NCBI GenBank assembly: GCA_014378085.1
Contig: JACMOJ010000175.1
Span: forward strand, 1 to 5,243
DNA: 5,243 nt
From: Burkholderiales bacterium
GTDB lineage: Bacteria; Pseudomonadota; Gammaproteobacteria; Burkholderiales; Usitatibacteraceae
Reading direction: 5' to 3'
A model generated the notes under the pieces. That model saw nothing but the letters and a program-made list of their open reading frames with translations, ran no database searches and was not told where the DNA came from. This document shows, one piece after another, positions 1 to 5,243 of this stretch (its first letter is position 1; each line of letters starts with the position of its first letter). A program made the translations under genes and the position numbers.

Positions 1-22
1 GATCGGCGCCACGCTCACGGTT

Positions 23-39
23 ATTCCGCTTCACGGAAT
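23..39. repeat. Small perfect hairpin
   Basis: ATTCCG at 23-28 and CGGAAT at 34-39 form a perfect 6-bp stem with a 5-base loop. No T-run follows on either strand, so it is not a typical terminator. Its role is unknown and it may be chance. Confidence 0.4.
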
Positions 40-313
40 GCGTTGGATTCGTTTCAACTCGTCGCCTCGTACAAATCTACAACGACTGACGAGGCTGCGC
101 AACCACCACTTTTTTTAAATAACGAATAACTTACGCTCAGCTCGAAGTGATGCACTAGCGTTTGAGGTTAGAAGCCGATAATGCAGCAGTGAGTTATCCA
201 CCGAGCGCACTTTTTGGTTGGTCCACTTTGACGAATGCAAATGCGTGTTGGATGCCGCGACGATGACTGAATTTTCTGCAGCTGATGCCGGCCGAGCAGT
301 TCATCGACTAACC

Positions 314-325
314 GGCAACGTTGCC
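314..325. repeat. 12-bp perfect palindrome downstream of umuC
   Basis: GGCAACGTTGCC is a perfect 12-bp palindrome about 50 bases beyond the umuC stop codon. It has no loop and no adjacent T-run, so it does not read as a terminator. It could be a binding site for a dimeric protein, but there is no second copy nearby to support this. Confidence 0.4.
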
Positions 326-373
326 GCCGCGTCTCAAGAAACCAAGTCGGTGGTGTGAAACTCGGGCGCCACT

Positions 374-1684
374 CTACGATGCGCTCGGTAGCTCATCCCA
401 GTTCGTTGTGTAACGAGGCGAGCGCATGTCCGAGCGCATGCCCCAACTTAGCGAGGTACCGCTGGCCGCACTGCGCAGCGTGCCCCGCCCACAGGTGCGA
501 TTGATTGTGTCCATCACGGCCATCAATCGTGCCGATTTTGCGCGCCCCTGATCGTCGTCGAACATCGTTTGTTGCCGTTGCGCCTTGGCTGTGAGCTCCA
601 TCAACATGACGCCGCACTTCTTGTAGGAATAGCCTGGGCGATAAAGGCGTTTCAATGCACAGAGCGCAGCGGCATTGATGTCGCGAGTGTCGTCGCTTGC
701 GTCTAGCAAGGGAACGACCGTCCCGCCGCTGTACTGTCGGTCATCAACGCGGAAACGATTGGTCTCGACGAAGACATATACCGCACTTGCCGCGCTCGCT
801 TGTTCGCGTAGTTTTGTCGCCGCCCGGTCCACGTGCCACGACACAGCCTCGCTAAGACCATGCATTGAGGTGACCATCGTCCCGAAACTGCGCGAGGCCA
901 TGATTTGCTTTTTCGCGGGCACGATGTCTTCCAATGCGAGACAGGAAATTCCGCGCAACTCGTTGCCGGTGCGCTCCATCACCACACCGAACTGAGCTCG
1001 GAGCGTTGCCGGCGGAGTGCTTGCCAGATCATGCACTGTGCGCACGCCCATCGTATTCAGGCGAGCTGCGATGCGCCTCCCCACTCCCCACACCTCAGCC
1101 ACATCAATTGTCTGCATCCATGCGCTTCGTGCAGTGTCCGTCATCGCCGTCAGGTCGCACACGCCGTCGAACTCCGGATTCTTTTTAGCCAGATGATTGG
1201 CAAACTTGGCTTGCGTCTTTGAAGCTCCGAAGCCGACACAAACAGGCAGTCCCGTCCACTTGCGGATTCTCGCCTTCATAGCCACGCCCATAGCGTCGTT
1301 GCCGCCGTGCAGGTGAGCCACCGTTTCCACGCGCAGAAACGATTCGTCGATGCTGTACACCTCAATGTCCGGGGCGTAATCCCGAAGGATCGCCGTTGCC
1401 CGGTTGCTCGTGTCGCCGTAGAGAGTGTAGTTTGACGACAAGCCGATGATGCCGTGCTGCTTGGCAAGCGCCTTCAACTTGAACCAGGGCTCGCCCATCT
1501 TTACGCCGAGCGCTTTTACCTCCGCCGATCGTGCAACCACCGCGCCGTCGTTATTGGATAAAACGCAGACGGGTAGGCCTTCAAGCTTCGGGTCAAAAAC
1601 ACGTTCGCAGGATACGTAGAAATTGTTCACATCGACCAGCGCGAACACCGGTAATCTGGCATGCGCATCGACCATGGTGGACAC
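374..1684 (-). CDS. umuC: Y-family translesion DNA polymerase UmuC (Pol V catalytic subunit)
   Basis: Error-prone polymerase that extends primers past DNA lesions; in E. coli it acts with the cleaved accessory protein UmuD' and RecA. The 436 residues are close to the usual length of about 420. Visible residues match E. coli with an offset of 12: metal-binding D18 in ALVDVN, steric-gate Y23, and the palm pair D113-E114 in YSIDES. A helix-hairpin-helix-like thumb segment lies near 195-215 and the little finger near 260-365. QQTMF (371-375) fits the beta-clamp-binding motif. The C-terminus (about 385-434, ending RSPRYTTNWDELP) matches the UmuC tail domain (DUF4113). No frameshift is seen. The first possible start is GTG at 1684, directly after an in-frame TGA. 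ATG at 1675 is equally credible because neither has a strong ribosome binding site, and homology begins only near residue 13. The usual umuD partner is absent upstream. Family assignment is very secure; function without a local umuD is inference. Confidence 0.97.
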   Translation of the reverse strand: MSTMVDAHARLPVFALVDVNNFYVSCERVFDPKLEGLPVCVLSNNDGAVVARSAEVKALGVKMGEPWFKLKALAKQHGIIGLSSNYTLYGDTSNRATAILRDYAPDIEVYSIDESFLRVETVAHLHGGNDAMGVAMKARIRKWTGLPVCVGFGASKTQAKFANHLAKKNPEFDGVCDLTAMTDTARSAWMQTIDVAEVWGVGRRIAARLNTMGVRTVHDLASTPPATLRAQFGVVMERTGNELRGISCLALEDIVPAKKQIMASRSFGTMVTSMHGLSEAVSWHVDRAATKLREQASAASAVYVFVETNRFRVDDRQYSGGTVVPLLDASDDTRDINAAALCALKRLYRPGYSYKKCGVMLMELTAKAQRQQTMFDDDQGRAKSARLMAVMDTINRTCGRGTLRSAASGTSLSWGMRSDMRSPRYTTNWDELPSAS

Positions 1685-1874
1685 TCAGTACAGACAGCGG
1701 CGAGCGACGCCGACCACGATCGGACAACAACATCGCCTTTTCGTGCGCACAGGCACGCAGGTCAGCGCTGAGGAACACCGCGTGGCGTTCGACGTGCTCC
1801 GACAGCCCGGGCGGTACGACGTCGGCAAACGATATTTGGATCGTGTGGAATTTTAGGATTGGCTGTCTAGGCAC
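1593..1874 (-). CDS. Doubtful small ORF overlapping the umuC start
   Basis: A GTG-started frame of 93 codons lies where umuD would normally sit and overlaps the first 92 bases of umuC, which argues against it being a complete, normal gene. It shows no resemblance to UmuD: there is no S24 peptidase Ser/Lys pattern and no typical UmuD ending. Yet the part before umuC has coding-like periodicity. In 49 codons counted by hand (about 1829-1683), positions 1 and 3 are about 70% GC while position 2 is about 49%. The opposite strand in the same codon phase (ATG at 1674 to TAG at 1854-1856, 60 codons) fits equally well, so even the strand is uncertain. There is no clear ribosome binding site, and a TGA sits just upstream of the GTG. 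It could be a small gene, a decayed gene end, or chance. Confidence 0.2.
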   Translation of the reverse strand: MPRQPILKFHTIQISFADVVPPGLSEHVERHAVFLSADLRACAHEKAMLLSDRGRRRSPLSVLSVHHGRCACQITGVRAGRCEQFLRILRTCF

Positions 1875-1958
1875 AGGGACTCAAGAAACTGAATTGTGAC
1901 CGCGTCATGTTTAAGCGCAAGTCTCGGTACGGCAGATTGAGAGTCGAGCGCGGCATAG

Positions 1959-2648
1959 TTAACTCGGGTTGAGGTGCAAGTCGGAAGGATCCCCGATCAT
2001 CCACAGCAGCTTGTCGACAATTCTTATGTCCGAGTGAATGTCGGGATCAAATGACCAACTCTTCAGTTTCAGCGCATTGCCATTACGACGTCGAAGTTCC
2101 AAAAGGAGGTCTGCATGCTTATGGCTCAGGTGTCGAACCATCGCCTGATAAGTCATGTAGTGAGCCAGCAAGGTGTGCGGATCGCTGCCGGCCCTCAGCC
2201 GACCAATTTTTCTATTGAAGCCCGACAGATCCCCGTCAATGCACTGCATTACAGTAAGCGCGCGATGAACAAATGAGTCGTAGATGACAACGTCGTGGGG
2301 GTACATGCACCATAGCAACTTCGATGTAGCCGACAACCAACCACGAGGCACTTCCGTGTTTAGCGACTTCAACAACGACAGCACGAGTCGTGAGACGTCC
2401 TCGTCGCTCAATGGAACGGCAAGTCTCTCTTGCGATGCAGCAAAATCCAAAAACCGACGCACTACTTTTTCTCGGTCAACACCGTTGATGCCTTGGAACA
2501 GCCCGTACGACTGCATCCATGTTTTGACCAAGATTGGATCTTGCTCTTGCTTTTTAAGCATGGTCAACATGCTTTTGTCCAACCCAACGTTGCGTTGAGG
2601 ATCGCACGCTTCGATGAAGTGGCTCTCGATATAAGAACGGAAACTCAT
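1959..2648 (-). CDS. Hypothetical protein, 229 residues, unrecognised family
   Basis: An intact ATG-started frame ending in TAA. The protein is soluble in appearance, mostly helical, with no signal peptide or membrane segment. The most family-like segment is residues 106-131, which contains SKLLWCMYP followed by VIYDSFVHRAL; a second one, RIVDKLLWMIG, lies at 209-219 near the C-terminus. The pattern Ser-Lys-x-Leu, then Tyr-Pro, then Ile-Tyr-Asp resembles segments in uncharacterised proteins that I loosely associate with helix-hairpin-helix glycosylase-like folds. This is memory of a pattern, not an identification, and no catalytic residue can be named. A weak GCAGG lies about 9 bases before the ATG. 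The gene stands alone, 274 bases upstream of umuC on the same strand and divergent from the lipoprotein gene, so it could be transcribed with umuC, but the gap makes this doubtful. Coding status is likely; function is unknown. Confidence 0.8.
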   Translation of the reverse strand: MSFRSYIESHFIEACDPQRNVGLDKSMLTMLKKQEQDPILVKTWMQSYGLFQGINGVDREKVVRRFLDFAASQERLAVPLSDEDVSRLVLSLLKSLNTEVPRGWLSATSKLLWCMYPHDVVIYDSFVHRALTVMQCIDGDLSGFNRKIGRLRAGSDPHTLLAHYMTYQAMVRHLSHKHADLLLELRRRNGNALKLKSWSFDPDIHSDIRIVDKLLWMIGDPSDLHLNPS

Positions 2649-2845
2649 GTTTGATGGCCTGCAGGAATTAAGTTAAATTTGTTTTGCACATGTTGACGCC
2701 GATGCGCGCTGGACCATTTGCCGAAATTCAGAAGATGAGAACTGATTGTCCTCGGATCAGGTGATGCGGCCATCTACCGCCTGCAAACGTGGCCATCCAT
2801 TTCTCGGCTCGCCGCTCAGAATCGTTCTGACGACAACAGAATGTT

Positions 2846-2862
2846 GACAGAGTCGGTCTGTC
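2846..2862. repeat. Perfect hairpin in the divergent spacer
   Basis: GACAGA at 2846-2851 and TCTGTC at 2857-2862 form a perfect 6-bp stem around GTCGG. No T-run follows. It lies midway between two divergent genes, so it could be an operator or RNA structure, or chance. It does not match the LexA consensus CTGT-N8-ACAG. Confidence 0.35.
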
Positions 2863-2910
2863 TCAAATACTCTCCCGGTATGTTGTTTGCTCCGGGTCAG
2901 AGGCATTCGG

Positions 2911-2938
2911 TTGCGAGAACCTATGCTCCGTTTAGTTT
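2911..2938 (+). promoter_or_regulatory. Weak sigma70-like promoter candidate for the lipoprotein gene
   Basis: TTGCGA (2911-2916) and TAGTTT (2933-2938) are separated by 16 bases. The -35 element matches TTGACA at four of six positions and the -10 element matches TATAAT at only three. The location, about 90 bases before the start codon, is sensible, but the match is poor and other placements are possible. Confidence 0.2.
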
Positions 2939-2983
2939 TAGCATTCTGCAGGCAATCCTTCAATCTCCATCAAATCGTTAGCC

Positions 2984-3023
2984 AAGGAGATTGGTGTTAT
3001 CAAACCGAGTCATTAAAGGGTAA
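2984..3023 (+). promoter_or_regulatory. Strong Shine-Dalgarno with a 9-codon leader micro-ORF
   Basis: AAGGAG at 2984-2989 is the strongest ribosome binding site in the spacer. Four bases later GTG (2994-2996) opens a micro-ORF, MLSNRVIKG, that stops at TAA 3021-3023, three bases before the TTG start of the lipoprotein gene and in the same frame. This suggests translational coupling or a leader peptide, but the 4-base spacing is short and such an arrangement can arise by chance. An alternative is that the TAA is a mutation that shortened an originally longer reading frame. Confidence 0.3.
3015..3020 (+). promoter_or_regulatory. Ribosome binding site supporting the TTG start
   Basis: AAAGGG ends 6 bases before TTG at 3027-3029. 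This supports TTG as the start, since an in-frame TAA at 3021-3023 rules out an upstream in-frame start and the resulting N-terminus is a proper lipoprotein signal peptide. Confidence 0.6.
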
Positions 3024-3026
3024 ATT

Positions 3027-4280
3027 TTGAGGGCCATCGCCACGCTGGTGTTTGCATTACTTCTTGCATCTTGCGCTTCCCAACCGCGGACGCAGGAAGA
3101 GCGAGCGGCCTGGTTTGTCAACAGGGCAAAGGAGACGATTGCTCAAGGAAAAACGGAATTGGTCGGTAGCGACATCGAGTACAGCCTCGGCCAACTCACG
3201 GGGCCAACATTGGTAAGAGAAATGTTTGCTGCGGTGCCCCGCGCTAATGTGATCTATCGTGATTATCTAGAGCAGTATGTTGATGCAGCTCAGAGTTTTG
3301 AAAGTACTGTGACAGCTCTCACGAAGCTCAATGGTGCAAGGCGAGCGAGCCTGTTAGCACCCGAGCAGTTCGCAGGACTACGACGCCGTCTTGCAGATCG
3401 TGTAATCGCTGGCAACCTTCAGGGGACGATCTTCTACGATATGTCTATAAGCATGGACTTTTTTCCTGAGCTTAATACACCTCAACATCAGGCCATTTTG
3501 CTTGAGCGTACTTTGGCCAACCTACAAACAGATCGCCCTTCCAAGACGCAAGTTGCAGCGCTCATGAAATACGTCGAAACGATCGGAAGAGATTCGATGG
3601 AGGGCCAGCGAATCGAGGCCCTACTTCCGCGCATGAATTTTCGCCGCGCTGAATTAGTGGAAGTTGCGAAACAATATCCAGATTTTGCGGAGAAACGTCT
3701 TGAAGGCGCGACTTTACGCGTCTTCCTTGAAGTTAAGAATGCCGATCGCTTGGCCGCGGATGACGTGCTGAGTGCGCTCCGCGAGAAAATCATTGGTGTC
3801 GACTGGGTGCCTAGTCCCGGTCCAAAAATCACAACCCTGACCATTGAGCGCGTTCGAAACGACGAAAAAACCTTGTCGGAACAAACGCAGACAATTACTT
3901 ATTCACAGTACGAAGTCAACCTAATCGAGGCGATGCTTCTGATGCCCCGGAATGCGTCGTTCCGATATGAATTTGTTACTGGCGGGGCGGAGATCGACTA
4001 CGGATATGTCGTGAAGGCCACGCGAGATGGAACAAATAATTACGAACAAGTCGTGCGCGGCAAAGTGAGCGGCGAATCACGTCGTTGTATCAACCCACGG
4101 ATTCAGAATGTTTTTGGCGGTGTCACTGCCGCAGGATTTGTCGCTAACTCAGACATGGCCAATCGTTGCTCAGGATCGACCTCGGTGTCGATGGAGAGTT
4201 TGCGAAAAGATGTTTTTTCAAAACTGGTTGAAGGTGTTTTGAATGTGCCGTCAATAAAAGTTGTTCACGCGATGAACTAA
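3027..4280 (+). CDS. Predicted outer-membrane lipoprotein of unknown family
   Basis: A 417-residue protein with a short signal peptide: Arg2, a hydrophobic core over residues 4-14, and lipobox LASC with Cys16 as the lipidated residue. Ala17 follows the cysteine rather than Asp, which by the usual rule directs it to the outer membrane. Residues 20-230 are charged and probably helical. Residues 225-345 alternate in a way that suggests beta strands (for example TLRVFLEV, ITTLTIERV, YGYVVKA). The only other cysteines, Cys354 and Cys381, could form a periplasmic disulfide in the C-terminal part. No enzyme motif or named domain was recognised. The start is TTG, the first usual start codon after an in-frame TAA, with AAAGGG six bases upstream. 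The gene is alone on its strand and faces the exonuclease gene across 120 bases. Coding status and secretion are well supported; the role is unknown, and a structural or stress-response envelope function is only a guess. Confidence 0.9.
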   Translation: MRAIATLVFALLLASCASQPRTQEERAAWFVNRAKETIAQGKTELVGSDIEYSLGQLTGPTLVREMFAAVPRANVIYRDYLEQYVDAAQSFESTVTALTKLNGARRASLLAPEQFAGLRRRLADRVIAGNLQGTIFYDMSISMDFFPELNTPQHQAILLERTLANLQTDRPSKTQVAALMKYVETIGRDSMEGQRIEALLPRMNFRRAELVEVAKQYPDFAEKRLEGATLRVFLEVKNADRLAADDVLSALREKIIGVDWVPSPGPKITTLTIERVRNDEKTLSEQTQTITYSQYEVNLIEAMLLMPRNASFRYEFVTGGAEIDYGYVVKATRDGTNNYEQVVRGKVSGESRRCINPRIQNVFGGVTAAGFVANSDMANRCSGSTSVSMESLRKDVFSKLVEGVLNVPSIKVVHAMN

Positions 4281-4400
4281 GCCAGGTAGCAAGGCTGGTT
4301 CGGTTGGCCATTACATTGCCTGATCCGCCGTTTTGGTAGATTAGATTTATCCGCTAAACCACGCGCCGTTATGTTGGCTGAGCCGCGTCCCAACCGCCGC
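4281..4400. other. Convergent intergenic gap without a clear terminator
   Basis: Between two converging stop codons one would expect a bidirectional terminator. Only weak pairings are visible, such as AGCC (4280-4283) with GGCT (4293-4296) and the palindrome TGGCCA (4305-4310), and none is followed by a T-run. Termination may be rho-dependent. Confidence 0.4.
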
Positions 4401-5243
4401 CTACCGAATCTTCTCGCCGCCTCGAACCGAGTACCGATCGGTGGCGGTGAGTTTGTGAATGGAAGCTAAGCTTTTTGCTTCGTAGACGTACTCGGTCAGC
4501 CACTGCGATTCCGCGTTGGCAATATCTTTTCCAGTGACGCTGGTGTGCCAATTTTTCTTGTCCGCATTCCACGAATAACCGCGACCTTTCAGTAAATCCT
4601 TTTTGTCGTATGCCGCGTGGAGTGCTGCGAACGTATAGCTCGGTTGCTCCATGCACTCAAACAGTTGCAGGAAACCGGCTTTCTGAGATTTTGGCAACGG
4701 CGTGGCAAGCACCGCGAACACTGCGTGACAATCAGCGAGCGCCCGGTGCGCGTCGTAGAAAAAGCCCAGTTTGAAGGCGATGTAGTCAAGTTTCCGGCTC
4801 TCGATCCCTTCGGCGCTCCAATCGACTTCTTTGAAGGAACAACCCCATGTATCTTCGCAAAACCCGGGATTCAGAATTTCCGCGAACGGGCGATCACACG
4901 CCGCATTGTGGGCAATCACCAGATCAACACCCACCAGGCACGCGTTCAAAGCGTTAACGTCTATGTGCTGACCTATCACCATAGCGTCGGTGATCCCGTT
5001 GACCGCTGTCGCGCCGGCAGGAATCGGCACGCCAGGATCGTTGAGCGACGAATACTCGGACACCAAGCGCTTGATCGCACCCGTGGCCCGATCCACGTCA
5101 CACACCACCACGGCGATCTCAATGACCTGATCGGTTGCTGAGTCCATCCCGGTGGTTTCAAGATCGATGACGGCCACGCAAACGGTTTCACCGACGCCCT
5201 GAACGCTCGCGTCTGGCACGGGCGAGACGATTCGCGTCAGCAC
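4401..5243 (-). CDS. DnaQ-like DEDDh 3'-5' exonuclease, possibly 5'-truncated by the window edge
   Basis: Removes nucleotides from DNA 3' ends with two metal ions, as in the proofreading epsilon subunit and RNase T families. All three exonuclease motifs are present: ExoI VIDLETTG with D27 and E29, ExoII IAHNAACDRPF with D117, and ExoIII AHRALAD with H166 and D171, which is the DEDDh spacing. After the nuclease domain (about 22-180) comes a C-terminal extension with KGRGYSWNADKKNWH (219-233), QWLTEYVY (247-254) and a final TDRYSVRG (268-275). I recall this extension from proteobacterial exonucleases annotated as epsilon-like, so this is probably a stand-alone exonuclease and not the replicative DnaQ. 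The first codon in the window is GTG at 5243, exactly at the edge, so the true start may lie further upstream. The homologous core begins near residue 20, so little is lost. Substrate specificity is inference. Confidence 0.93.
   Translation of the reverse strand: MLTRIVSPVPDASVQGVGETVCVAVIDLETTGMDSATDQVIEIAVVVCDVDRATGAIKRLVSEYSSLNDPGVPIPAGATAVNGITDAMVIGQHIDVNALNACLVGVDLVIAHNAACDRPFAEILNPGFCEDTWGCSFKEVDWSAEGIESRKLDYIAFKLGFFYDAHRALADCHAVFAVLATPLPKSQKAGFLQLFECMEQPSYTFAALHAAYDKKDLLKGRGYSWNADKKNWHTSVTGKDIANAESQWLTEYVYEAKSLASIHKLTATDRYSVRGGEKIR

Larger units (their letters stand above)
1..373. other. Left intergenic stretch with no assignable gene
   Basis: No gene can be assigned here. From the left edge all three plus-strand frames stay open for 28 to 42 codons (stops near 86, 116-118 and 127-129), so the 3' end of a gene entering from the left is possible but its frame cannot be chosen. 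A plus-strand frame from 182 to a TGA at 356-358 is open for about 58 codons. Its only ATG, near 265, would give a peptide of about 31 residues with no clear ribosome binding site. A run of seven T at 110-116 lies 15 bases beyond a weak 7-bp inverted repeat (64-70 with 89-95), too far for a normal intrinsic terminator. No umuC terminator is evident on the minus strand. Confidence 0.5.
2649..3026. other. Divergent intergenic region between the 229-residue protein and the lipoprotein gene
   Basis: This 378-bp spacer should hold promoters for both flanking genes. A 68-codon minus-strand frame at 2757-2963 is arginine-rich, lacks any recognised motif and is probably noise. Visible structure consists of the 8-bp palindrome CCTGCAGG at 2658-2665, a perfect hairpin at 2846-2862, and GCCTGCA at 2779-2785 facing TGCAGGC at 2947-2953 across about 160 bases, which is short enough to be chance. 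No transposase remnant, tRNA or known RNA was recognised. Confidence 0.5.

Noticed and set aside
64..116. Inverted repeat followed by seven T as a terminator
   Set aside because: The 7-bp stem has an 18-base loop and the T-run begins 15 bases after the stem, which does not fit an intrinsic terminator.
191..199. TTATCCACC resembling a DnaA box (TTATNCACA)
   Set aside because: It is a single copy with one mismatch, with no cluster, AT-rich unwinding element or replication gene nearby.
419..440. Direct repeat CGAGCGCATG twice, 2 bases apart
   Set aside because: It lies inside umuC and encodes MRS-D-MRS in the conserved C-terminal region that aligns normally with UmuC, so it is a coding coincidence.
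1863..1876. CTGTCTAGGCACAG as an SOS box
   Set aside because: The half-sites are 6 bases apart where LexA boxes of this type need 8, and the interior is not symmetric.
2757..2963. 68-codon minus-strand ORF in the divergent spacer
   Set aside because: It shows no motif, no ribosome binding site and an unnatural basic composition, so it is probably a random open frame.
4617..5141. 174-codon plus-strand ORF
   Set aside because: It lies fully opposite the exonuclease gene, whose catalytic motifs are unmistakable, so it is a shadow frame.

Overview
The window looks like an ordinary-to-accessory stretch of a moderately GC-rich Gram-negative chromosome or genomic island, most likely from a proteobacterium. 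This rests on a UmuC-type translesion polymerase, a DnaQ-like exonuclease with a C-terminal extension I associate with proteobacterial homologues, and a secreted protein with a lipobox. The genus cannot be read from the sequence.

Layout from left to right. Positions 1-373 hold no gene that can be assigned. Three plus-strand frames are open from the left edge, a short unassigned frame lies at 182-358, and there is a small hairpin and a 12-bp palindrome. An intact umuC (374-1684, minus) follows. Its upstream flank (1685-1958) has neither a umuD gene nor a recognisable LexA box, although it keeps a coding-like base periodicity. Next is an unrecognised 229-residue protein (1959-2648, minus). A 378-bp spacer (2649-3026) separates it from the divergently read gene for a predicted outer-membrane lipoprotein of unknown family (3027-4280, plus), which starts at TTG. 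Last comes a DEDDh 3'-5' exonuclease (4401-5243, minus), which touches the right edge and may be missing its true N-terminus.

The genes do not form one operon: strands alternate and all gaps exceed 100 bp. Two of the four clear genes act on DNA (error-prone synthesis and 3'-5' exonuclease), so a loose DNA-damage theme is possible, but nothing here shows co-regulation. I found no CRISPR array, tRNA, rRNA, insertion sequence or convincing rho-independent terminator. The best candidates for something undescribed are the lipoprotein with its in-frame leader micro-ORF, the orphan 229-residue protein, and the unresolved coding-like segment where umuD would be expected. None amounts to a demonstrated new system.
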